A DNA stretch of 5,008 bases from Candidatus Raymondbacteria bacterium RIFOXYA2_FULL_49_16 (GTDB lineage Bacteria; Fibrobacterota; OXYB2-FULL-49-7; XYB2-FULL-49-35): NCBI GenBank assembly GCA_001789205.1, contig MFYT01000072.1:1882-6889 (forward strand). The letters are read 5' to 3'. Under the pieces are notes generated by a model. The model made no database searches. It was not told the origin of the DNA and worked only from the letters and a program-made list of their open reading frames with translations. Positions 1 through 5,008 of the stretch are shown piece by piece (the first letter of the stretch is position 1; every line of letters starts with the position of its first letter). The translations under genes were made by a program, and so were the position numbers.

Positions 1-2
1 TC

Positions 3-209
3 GGCACCAAAGTTACGCTTTACGGCGAGCGCTTTGGCGATACACCGAAAAACGTGAAATTTTATAGTAACGCTTTAGCAACGCCAGTCGGCGCTGATTG
101 GACGGATACTATTATAAATGTCAGCGTGCCACTGCAAACGCAAAGCGGCGACGTGCGCGTTATAGATAATAGTGATTTGCAAAGCAACCCGCTGAATTTC
201 CGGGTTGGT
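3..209 (+). other. IPT/TIG domain (5' truncated by window edge)
   Basis: The segment opens with GTKVTLYGERFGDTP, matching the GTxVTIxGxxFG strand-turn of IPT/TIG immunoglobulin-like domains. It continues with a V-x-F strand, then WTDTIINVSVP and GDVRV, and ends in SNPLNFRVG, the usual final strand. These domains are structural spacers in bacterial surface proteins. The first residues may lie outside the window, and more TIG copies may precede it. Confidence 0.7.
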
Positions 210-3200
210 TCCTGTTTGGAAAATGGGCAGGCCGGCAGTGACAATTCTATGTGCGGAGAGGACAGTGTTTGTTGCGCGGAAAATACGCAGTTGCCCGGCA
301 GTTGTGTTGCCAAACAAGAAGATTGCGGCACAGTGGAAGGCAGTACGTATTCACAGTACTACATAGAATTCAGCACCGCCAGCGCCGGACAGGTTTCCTG
401 CGACGGCAACGCGGCGACAGTGGAGTGCAATCCAAACGTTGATTTATGCAACACATTAGGTTTGGGGTATACGTGCAGTCAGACATGCGTGTGCGAGCCG
501 CCAAAAGCGCCGCGAGTGATTGAGGAGTGCGACCGGCAGAACAACGATTGCAAACCCTACGCCGCCGGACCCAGCCCGTCACCGTGGACGCCAAATTTTG
601 ATACCAGTATTAACCGCTCATTAAGTTGTGTAAATTCGGTCATCACCGCGCGTTTTGATAAGAAAATGGATTTGAGTCGTATTAACAGTAATACCATTAC
701 AGTGAGCAAGTGCGGTGCTGACGACAAGGGAGCAGTTAATGCAGAGTCATGTCAAAAAATTGATGCCGCCAGCTCGTGGGCACTAACAAAATTTGACACT
801 TCAGACACTACCCCGCAGAGTGGCTTCAGCGTAACGCCCGGCGCAAATTTAGATACCAATACGTGGTATCAGGTTAAACTTATCGGCGGCGATAACGGCA
901 TAAAATCAGATGCCACGGCCGGTGGTTTGCCCATTTTTGGCAATAGCGGCGCGGATTACGTTTGGTATTTCAAAACGCGCGCCAGCGCTGATGCATGCAA
1001 GCTGGGTTGCGTGGGCGTTGTGCCGAACGTATATTCTTCAACCAAGCAAAACGAGTTGATTCCATACAGCACGATTGCCGATTCCGAAGACAACGCTTGC
1101 AATTTAATAAACGTGTCAGGGTATGATTTTACTTGGAAATCAAGCGATGAGAACAAAGCAAAGGTAGACCCGGATGAAAGTGTTTTTAATAGTAAAGAAA
1201 ACAGTGATAACAAAAGTTATACGGCGCTCGCAAAAACAATTGCCGAAACAACTCCCCAGGCGCCAGTCATTATAACTGCCACCGAAACAAAGAAAGGCAA
1301 AGAGGGGAGCGGCAAACTCTACATTACGTTCGCCCCCTTTTACGTTGTGACGCCATGGCCGTCCTGCCAGAGTGCTTGTCTGAACGCGGCGGTCGGGGCT
1401 GAATTCAGCGTTCCTGTCAAAACCATCTCACTCATTGGCAACGTTTCTTTGATTAAATGCACTGATGCGGCGTGTAACTCGTGGACCAATAATCAATTAA
1501 TACAGGTTGCGCCGCATGTGTTGCGTGATTCATCAGGAAAAAAGTTAGATTTGCAGAACAGCGGCAATTTGGAGAAAAATACTTATTATCGGGTTATTAT
1601 TAAAAATACCGTAACAAGCCGAGATGACGATAAGGCATTGGAGCGTCTCAATTTCAATTCAGCTAAGCCTTCAGCAACAAACGGGTTCGACTCATACTCG
1701 TGGGTGTTCAAAACCAAAGATACCACCTGCGAAGTAAACAGGGTTTCACTTGCTCCGCAGGATATATGCGTTAGCTTAATCGGGGATACTGCAAACTATG
1801 GCGCAACGCCGTTCAGCTCGCCGGATGAGTGTTCAACACAGGGCCAGCGGCTGAAAGGGGCGGATTTTAATTGGGATTGGACGGCGCAATCCGCCAAGGT
1901 CGGTCAGTTCACGCCTAATCCAAATGTCAATAATGATATATCTACGCATACCTCACAGGCTCCTGCAGAACCTGCAGAAATTGTGAAAGCTGTCGGGGCC
2001 GGTGATGTCAGTAATAATAAACAAACAGCCGATATTACAGCGAAAGAACATGCAACTGCAAAAAGCGATACGGCAGAGTTTTGCATTCAGTGCGGGTTTA
2101 ACCGTGATGACCAGTGTATTTATGCCAATGGGAATTCCGCAACAGAAGGCTACGGCGTCGGCGCCAACACCTGCTGTTATCCGCGGCCGCAGGTCAGTGG
2201 TTCAACGCCGGCGGACGGCGCAAGCAATATTTGCCGAAATGCGATGCTTTCGGTGCAATTTGACACGGCCATGGATATTGCGAGTCTGAATAAAAACATC
2301 ATCGTTGCGGCTAACTACGGCGCGGACGCCTGTCCGGACGGAACAAACTACCTGCTCTTGGCTGATGCCGGCCGGAATTCAGGTTTCCGAAACCTCTTAA
2401 AGGTTTCGGAAACCTTAACGGCCTTGACAAATTGGTTGGCAAATAAAATTGCTAAACTGCCGTTGGTTAACCATTTAGTCAGTATTACGAGCGTGCAAGC
2501 TACAGATTACAGCAGCCGCTGGTGCGCCATTACCGGTACGGTTGACGGCCGCAATGAACTTGGCAAAGGTGTCATCCATTTTTCGCCGAATGTGCTCTTG
2601 AAGGCGGGGACGCAACACGTGATTTTAATCAAAGGCGATGACAACATCAGTGATGGGGTGAAAAAAGGCGTGGTCAGCATCAACGGCGTAACATTGCGCG
2701 GCAAAGACAAGACGGGAACAGTTACCACGTACTGCGACGGAAAAGACAATTGCAAATTCAACGGCAATAGCTTCTACGGCGAGGCGATTGATTTTACCAC
2801 GCTTGGTGCGAGCGCGTTGCACCAGGGCGTCTGTGTCGGCGAGCACGTTTCTATTGACCCGGCCGCCTGGACGTTTTTTTCAAATCAAAACGACGCGCGC
2901 GATGACGATTCCAATGATGAGACAAACTACGATACGATTGACACCGACAACGACAAGGCATTCAACGCAACGTTGCAGTCGGCCGACGGGCAGGATTTGG
3001 CCTCACTTAATGATGTTTACTCATGGACGTGGCAGTGGTCGTCTGACGATCCACAACTCGTACAAGCTACGGAACAAACTATTGAGAAAACAGCTTTGGT
3101 ACAAACGAAGTCAGCAGTGCAAGGCAAAACCTATGTAAAAGCTGCCGCAACTATTACGAGCAAAGTTACCGGCGTGGCAAACGATACAAAAAAAGGGCAG

Positions 3201-4934
3201 GCGCCAGTAAACGTTTTTATGTGTAAAAATCCCTGGCCGGCATTTGACCCGGAACATCCGGCAAACTGGCCGTTTAAAGATAAAGATTATAATTTTGAAA
3301 CCTATTATTGCCGCGACAAAGGCAGTGCGCTGTTTAATGATGACTTGCCGGCGATTAGCGACAACGGCGTGATTTTAGGCAAAAGATTTGTTTGTTCTGC
3401 TGATGCTGATAATCCCGGAGTCGCCTGTACTGCTGACGCTAACACATGCAAAAAAGATGGAGCAGTTGCGCCGCAATTATGTGCGGGTATTTTAAAAGAA
3501 TTTTTATTCACCCGCCCGGGAAAACCGGAAGCGCCGCGGCTAATGGTTTATACTGGGCCATTGGCCGGAACAGATTGCTGGACAGGTGATTGCAACGGCG
3601 ATGGATTAACGGACAATTTTGATTGGTTTTTCCAGCAGTTGGCGCACGACCAAAGGCCTTTGCCTCAAAATGGTACTGCGCATCTCATTTGGAATGGCAC
3701 TCCTAGTCAAGAATACAATATTTATCAAAACGGTGATTTATTGGCTAATGTCAAAGCAGGTGTAATACCGACACCAGATGACTCCACTTCCCATAAATGG
3801 TGTGGCAGTGTGTTTTTAAATAATCACACAATAGTTGGTTGTACCGCAAGAATCACCGGATTAGAAAACAATATCGCCCATACTTTTGCAGTTACAAGCA
3901 TTAAAAATACTGCTGTAGGAAACGAAGAAAGCGCGTTCTCTAACATTGTAAGCGTGACGCCTAAACGCACGGCTGGGCCTGCCGCTCCGACAAATTTGTC
4001 CGCGTCGGTTAGTAATAACGTAGTAGTTTTAACTTGGACAAAAAGTATTGACGGCGATGTCAGTAATTACAAGGTTTATTTAGGCATAGATAAAGACGAA
4101 AAAAATGAAGTGCGCGACGCGGGCAATGTTAATAATTACGCTTGGCAGAATTTAGATTTTAAGCATACCTATTATTTCGCGGTAATGGCTGTGGCTGGTG
4201 GTAAAGAAAGCGATGCTAACAATACAATAAGAATAAATTTAGGGCCGATAGGGTATTGGAAACTAGATGAAGGGAAAAGTACTGTTATTAAAAATAGTAG
4301 TCCATTTAGCATCAATGGTCTTATAATAGCTGGCGCTTCTTGGAATGAAACAGGATTTTTAAGTTTTAATGGCAGTAATTATATTAGATTCCTCACCTCT
4401 GATTATTTGAATTTATCAATGCCAGTCAATGGTTTTACGCAAAGCGTTTGGGTAAAGCCGGACATTACTTTTGATATCACTCAAAACAACGCCGCCTCTA
4501 TTTATTTTGGTGTTTTGGGACATCAAGAAAAACCCGGCGCGCAAAATCGCTATCCTTCCATATTTGTCATGTCGAACGGGAAACTAAATGCAGGGTTTGG
4601 CACGAGTAATGATAACGGCAAATGGTGCAATATTATTACCAACGATTTTTTATTCAAAAAAGGCGTATGGAGCTTTGTCGCAGTTAATTATGATAGAAAT
4701 GCCAGCCAGTATAAAGTTTATTTTGACAATCAATTTATTGGAGCATATCAGCCCAAAAATGTTGATAGTCAAGAATGTAAAAATAATGATCCTTACGGTA
4801 TAAATAAATTAGAAATTGGTCGTGTTGACGATTCATATTTCAAAGGCCAAATCGCGGAAGTAAAAATATATAATTATGTCCGCACGCCGGAACAAATCAA
4901 AGCTGACTACGATAGCGCCAAATCGCGGTTTTAG
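3..4934 (+). CDS. Giant multidomain Ig-like/FN3/LamG surface protein, 5' partial
   Basis: The frame is open from the left edge to TAG at 4932-4934 and encodes 1643 visible residues. The GTG at 54 is not the start: codons before it encode the first strands of an IPT/TIG domain (GTKVTLYGERFG), and no ribosome-binding site precedes it. Domain order by visible residue: IPT/TIG 1-69, Cys-rich linker 70-189, three SbsA-like Ig plus Ig-like modules about 190-1073, NPWP Cys-rich segment 1074-1195, dockerin-like loop 1196-1207, FN3 1221-1320, FN3 1327-1412, LamG 1415-1643. I count 46 Cys in the first 1220 residues and 4 in the last 423. No LPXTG motif or C-terminal membrane helix is present, so any anchor must be upstream, or the protein is held non-covalently. 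No catalytic motif was seen. Such architectures occur in secreted adhesins, notably of Patescibacteria; an adhesive role is inferred. Domain calls are by eye. Confidence 0.93.
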   Translation, partial: GTKVTLYGERFGDTPKNVKFYSNALATPVGADWTDTIINVSVPLQTQSGDVRVIDNSDLQSNPLNFRVGSCLENGQAGSDNSMCGEDSVCCAENTQLPGSCVAKQEDCGTVEGSTYSQYYIEFSTASAGQVSCDGNAATVECNPNVDLCNTLGLGYTCSQTCVCEPPKAPRVIEECDRQNNDCKPYAAGPSPSPWTPNFDTSINRSLSCVNSVITARFDKKMDLSRINSNTITVSKCGADDKGAVNAESCQKIDAASSWALTKFDTSDTTPQSGFSVTPGANLDTNTWYQVKLIGGDNGIKSDATAGGLPIFGNSGADYVWYFKTRASADACKLGCVGVVPNVYSSTKQNELIPYSTIADSEDNACNLINVSGYDFTWKSSDENKAKVDPDESVFNSKENSDNKSYTALAKTIAETTPQAPVIITATETKKGKEGSGKLYITFAPFYVVTPWPSCQSACLNAAVGAEFSVPVKTISLIGNVSLIKCTDAACNSWTNNQLIQVAPHVLRDSSGKKLDLQNSGNLEKNTYYRVIIKNTVTSRDDDKALERLNFNSAKPSATNGFDSYSWVFKTKDTTCEVNRVSLAPQDICVSLIGDTANYGATPFSSPDECSTQGQRLKGADFNWDWTAQSAKVGQFTPNPNVNNDISTHTSQAPAEPAEIVKAVGAGDVSNNKQTADITAKEHATAKSDTAEFCIQCGFNRDDQCIYANGNSATEGYGVGANTCCYPRPQVSGSTPADGASNICRNAMLSVQFDTAMDIASLNKNIIVAANYGADACPDGTNYLLLADAGRNSGFRNLLKVSETLTALTNWLANKIAKLPLVNHLVSITSVQATDYSSRWCAITGTVDGRNELGKGVIHFSPNVLLKAGTQHVILIKGDDNISDGVKKGVVSINGVTLRGKDKTGTVTTYCDGKDNCKFNGNSFYGEAIDFTTLGASALHQGVCVGEHVSIDPAAWTFFSNQNDARDDDSNDETNYDTIDTDNDKAFNATLQSADGQDLASLNDVYSWTWQWSSDDPQLVQATEQTIEKTALVQTKSAVQGKTYVKAAATITSKVTGVANDTKKGQAPVNVFMCKNPWPAFDPEHPANWPFKDKDYNFETYYCRDKGSALFNDDLPAISDNGVILGKRFVCSADADNPGVACTADANTCKKDGAVAPQLCAGILKEFLFTRPGKPEAPRLMVYTGPLAGTDCWTGDCNGDGLTDNFDWFFQQLAHDQRPLPQNGTAHLIWNGTPSQEYNIYQNGDLLANVKAGVIPTPDDSTSHKWCGSVFLNNHTIVGCTARITGLENNIAHTFAVTSIKNTAVGNEESAFSNIVSVTPKRTAGPAAPTNLSASVSNNVVVLTWTKSIDGDVSNYKVYLGIDKDEKNEVRDAGNVNNYAWQNLDFKHTYYFAVMAVAGGKESDANNTIRINLGPIGYWKLDEGKSTVIKNSSPFSINGLIIAGASWNETGFLSFNGSNYIRFLTSDYLNLSMPVNGFTQSVWVKPDITFDITQNNAASIYFGVLGHQEKPGAQNRYPSIFVMSNGKLNAGFGTSNDNGKWCNIITNDFLFKKGVWSFVAVNYDRNASQYKVYFDNQFIGAYQPKNVDSQECKNNDPYGINKLEIGRVDDSYFKGQIAEVKIYNYVRTPEQIKADYDSAKSRF
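210..569 (+). other. Cys-rich linker region
   Basis: About 120 residues with 14 Cys, including MCGEDSVCC, YTCSQTCVCEPP and EECDRQNNDC. The spacing suggests small disulfide-bonded knobs, but I do not recognise a named family. It separates the IPT/TIG domain from the first Ig module. Disulfide bonding would require an extracytoplasmic location, consistent with a secreted protein; this is inference from Cys density. Confidence 0.5.
570..983 (+). other. SbsA-like bacterial Ig domain, module 1 (Big_5 type)
   Basis: The segment runs from PSPSPWTPNFDTS to YVWYFKTRA. Hallmarks of the SbsA-like Ig fold (Big_5, PF13205) are visible: a Cys followed by the ITARFDKKMDLSRINSNTITV strand-turn (F-x-x-x-MD-x-x-x-I/N), a middle strand NTWYQVKLIGG, and a closing W-x-FKT strand. 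The family is a structural repeat of S-layer and adhesin proteins. Confidence 0.7.
984..1340 (+). other. Second Ig-like domain of module 1 (Big_2-like)
   Basis: After ASADACKLGC comes an Ig-like segment with the strand YDFTWKSSDENKAKVDP, resembling the 'W-x-S-S-D/N-x-x-x-A-x-V' core of Big_2-type domains. It ends with VIITATETKKGKEGSGKLYI, the usual 'x-I-T-A-T' closing strands. The family assignment is tentative; the position directly after an SbsA-like domain recurs in modules 2 and 3. Confidence 0.5.
1341..1718 (+). other. SbsA-like bacterial Ig domain, module 2
   Basis: Begins YVVTPWPSCQSACLN. The strand VGAEFSVPVKTISLIGNVSL aligns with the F-x-x-x-M-D-x-x-x-(I)-x-x-N region of copies 1 and 3 but lacks the MD pair. 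NTYYRVIIKN corresponds to the middle strand NTWYQVKLIGG of copy 1, and YSWVFKTKD to the closing W-x-FKT strand. It is a diverged copy, shorter than the third. Confidence 0.62.
1719..2081 (+). other. Second Ig-like domain of module 2
   Basis: Contains VNRVSLAPQDICVSLIGDT, a Cys-containing loop (PDECSTQGQRLKG) and the strand ADFNWDWTAQSAKVGQF, equivalent to YDFTWKSSDENKAKV in module 1 and YSWTWQWSSDDPQLVQ in module 3. It ends in a strand (QTADITAKEHATAKSDTAEF) that parallels the closing strands of the other copies. The match to a named Pfam family is uncertain. Confidence 0.45.
1962..1979 (+). repeat. 9-base tandem duplication
   Basis: CCTGCAGAA occurs twice head to tail and encodes PAEPAE within the second Ig-like domain. 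It keeps the frame and looks like a simple slippage duplication in a surface loop. Confidence 0.7.
2082..2186 (+). other. Short Cys-rich linker between modules 2 and 3
   Basis: About 35 residues with CIQCGFNRDDQC and NTCCYPRP, five Cys in total. It resembles the longer Cys-rich linker ahead of module 1 in having a CC pair shortly before the Pro-rich start of an SbsA-like domain. Confidence 0.45.
2187..2807 (+). other. SbsA-like bacterial Ig domain, module 3, with long insertion
   Basis: The clearest SbsA-like (Big_5) copy. It starts PQVSGSTPADGASNICRN, continues MLSVQFDTAMDIASLNKNI, has a middle strand TQHVILIKGDDN and closes with IDFTTLG. At 621 bases it is over 200 bases longer than copies 1 (414) and 2 (378). 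The extra sequence sits between NYGADACPDGTNYLL and WCAITGTV, is rich in Leu, Ala and Lys, and includes the translated palindrome at 2381-2415. Confidence 0.75.
2381..2415. repeat. Intragenic double palindrome (15-bp stem, 5-base spacer)
   Basis: The left arm AGGTTTCCGAAACCT (2381-2395) and right arm AGGTTTCGGAAACCT (2401-2415) are exact reverse complements separated by CTTAA. Each arm is itself a palindrome apart from its central base (C at 2388, G at 2408; centres 20 bases apart). It is read in frame and contributes GFRNLLKVSET plus shared edge codons to the insertion of module 3. The design matches the hairpin after the stop codon. It may be a short palindromic repeat that inserted into the gene, or a protein-binding site; which one cannot be told from a single genome. 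Confidence 0.85.
2808..3221 (+). other. Second Ig-like domain of module 3, with acidic loop
   Basis: Begins after the closing FTTLG strand of the SbsA-like domain. It contains GVCVGEHVSIDP, an Asp-rich loop at 2889-2954 (9 Asp and 1 Glu in 22 residues), the strand YSWTWQWSSDDPQLVQ and the closing strands TYVKAAATITSKV and KKGQAPVNVF. It is equivalent to the second half of modules 1 and 2. The acidic loop could bind calcium. Confidence 0.5.
3222..3587 (+). other. NPWP-containing Cys-rich segment
   Basis: Starts CKNPWPAFDPEHPANWPF, followed by YNFETYYCRDKG, a Cys-rich part (VCSADADNPGVACTADANTC) and LKEFLFTRPGKPEAPRLMVY. I recall similar NPWP...F-x-TYYC-x-D-x-G...FxFT segments before FN3/LamG tails in Patescibacteria surface proteins, but cannot verify this here. 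Function unknown; it links the Ig stalk to the C-terminal domains. Confidence 0.5.
3588..3623 (+). other. Dockerin/EF-hand-like calcium-binding loop
   Basis: The 12 residues DCNGDGLTDNFD have Asp at positions 1, 5, 9 and 12 and Asn at 3, the ligand pattern of a dockerin type I calcium loop (D-x-N-x-D-G-x-x-D-x-x-D), followed by WFFQQL as the start of a helix. Only one loop is present, whereas true dockerins have two, so cohesin binding is not claimed; calcium binding is the likely role. Confidence 0.55.
3663..3962 (+). other. Fibronectin type III domain 1
   Basis: The sequence shows the FN3 strand order: AHLIWNGTPSQEYNIYQNG (B-C strands), ARITGLENNIAHTFAVTSI (the L-x-x-x-x-x-Y/F-x-V-x-A/S signature) and ESAFSNIVSVTP (G strand). 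A loop with two Cys (KWCGSV, VGCTAR) lies between strands. It acts as a spacer before the terminal LamG domain. Confidence 0.75.
3981..4238 (+). other. Fibronectin type III domain 2
   Basis: A textbook FN3 sequence: AAPTNLSASVSNNVVVLTW, SNYKVYLG and the YYFAVMAVAGGKESD signature, ending in NTIRINLG. It has no Cys. It follows FN3 domain 1 after a short Pro/Ala linker. Confidence 0.85.
4245..4931 (+). other. C-terminal LamG / concanavalin A-like domain (LamG_3 type)
   Basis: The domain opens PIGYWKLDEGKST, continues with SPFSINGLI and LSFNGSNYIRF, has the core strand VNGFTQSVWVKP and then WSFVAVNYDRNASQYKVYFD, and ends with GQIAEVKIYNYVRTPEQIKADY. All are hallmarks of LamG_3 (PF13385) jelly-roll domains, which bind carbohydrate or protein ligands. 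It is the last domain, only a few residues from the stop, and is encoded in AT-rich DNA. Confidence 0.85.
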
Positions 4935-4945
4935 ATAAAAATAGA

Positions 4946-4997
4946 GACATCTGATGATAGATGTGACATCCGATGTCGCTGAACGACATCGGATGTC
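4946..4997. repeat. Three GACATC-N-GATGTC-like repeats, spaced 19 and 20 bases
   Basis: GACATCTGATGAT (4946-4958), GACATCCGATGTC (4965-4977) and GACATCGGATGTC (4985-4997) share a 13-base quasi-palindromic core with a variable centre (T, C, G). The first copy is degenerate in its last two bases. The second and third form the arms of the large hairpin. The array fills most of the space after the stop codon. Confidence 0.7.
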
Positions 4998-5000
4998 ACA
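4962..5000. terminator. Perfect 17-bp hairpin after the stop codon, possible terminator
   Basis: TGTGACATCCGATGTCG (4962-4978) pairs exactly with 4984-5000 around the loop CTGAA, starting 27 bases after the stop codon. The position suits an end-of-gene structure or a transcript-stabilising hairpin. The following bases visible (ACCCTACG) are not a T-run, so intrinsic termination is doubtful. The same structural design inside the coding sequence argues that this may be a member of a palindromic repeat family instead. Confidence 0.5.
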
Positions 5001-5008
5001 ACCCTACG

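Noticed and set aside
54-56. GTG as the start codon of the large gene
   Set aside because: The frame is open upstream to base 3, the upstream codons encode the opening strands of an IPT/TIG domain, and no ribosome-binding site precedes the GTG.
62-594. Short reverse-strand and alternate-frame open frames at the left end
   Set aside because: They overlap the supported coding frame, have no recognisable domains or start signals, and look like shadows of it.
2002-3138. Alternate-frame open frames of 60-116 codons on both strands
   Set aside because: All lie within well-supported domains of the large protein; their Arg- and Thr-rich translations are typical of shifted reading.
3651-3662. 12-base palindrome CAAAGGCCTTTG near the composition break
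   Set aside because: It is within chance expectation and fully explained as coding sequence; proximity to the break is probably coincidental.
3989-4000. 12-base palindrome GACAAATTTGTC
   Set aside because: About one such perfect 12-mer is expected by chance in 5 kb; it lacks the two-arm design of the elements at 2381 and 4962.
4900-4934. C-terminal sorting signal (LPXTG or membrane anchor)
   Set aside because: The protein ends directly after the LamG domain with a polar tail and no hydrophobic stretch.
4962-5000. CRISPR repeat or insertion-sequence end
   Set aside because: There is no repeat-spacer array, no transposase and no target duplication in view; the arms are separated by only five bases.

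Overview
The window is almost filled by one forward reading frame. It is already open at the left edge (codons in phase with base 3) and ends at a TAG at 4932-4934, giving at least 1643 residues of a very large secreted or surface protein whose start lies upstream. No other gene is supported. The last 74 bases (4935-5008) are non-coding and hold a long perfect hairpin.

The likely source is a candidate phyla radiation (Patescibacteria) bacterium, or a similar uncultured lineage. This rests on recollection of family style, not a search. Very long Cys-rich proteins that alternate SbsA-like Ig domains, other Ig-like domains and 'NPWP' segments, then end in fibronectin type III and LamG domains, are typical of that group. 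No rRNA or other phylogenetic marker is present.

Layout of the protein: the end of an IPT/TIG domain (3-209); a Cys-rich linker (210-569); three diverged copies of a two-part module, SbsA-like Ig plus a second Ig-like domain (570-1340, 1341-2081, 2187-3221), with a short Cys-rich linker before the third copy; an NPWP-containing Cys-rich segment (3222-3587); a dockerin-like calcium loop (3588-3623); two fibronectin type III domains (3663-3962, 3981-4238); and a C-terminal LamG/concanavalin A-like domain (4245-4931). No enzyme active site was recognised. The protein looks like a calcium-stabilised, probably disulfide-rich stalk carrying a binding domain at its C-terminus, which would suit attachment to a host cell or to polysaccharide (inference). 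Composition changes near 3660: upstream is richer in GC and Cys, while the FN3-LamG tail is AT-rich and nearly Cys-free.

The most unusual signal is a pair of matching palindromic elements. One lies inside the coding sequence (2381-2415) and is translated. The other lies just after the stop codon (4962-5000). Both are perfect inverted repeats with a 5-base spacer (CTTAA or CTGAA). In both, each arm is itself a near-palindrome centred on TCCGA (left) or TCGGA (right), and the two centres are exactly 20 bases apart. The stem sequences otherwise differ but stay self-complementary, as expected of a family of short palindromic repeats whose structure is conserved rather than its sequence.
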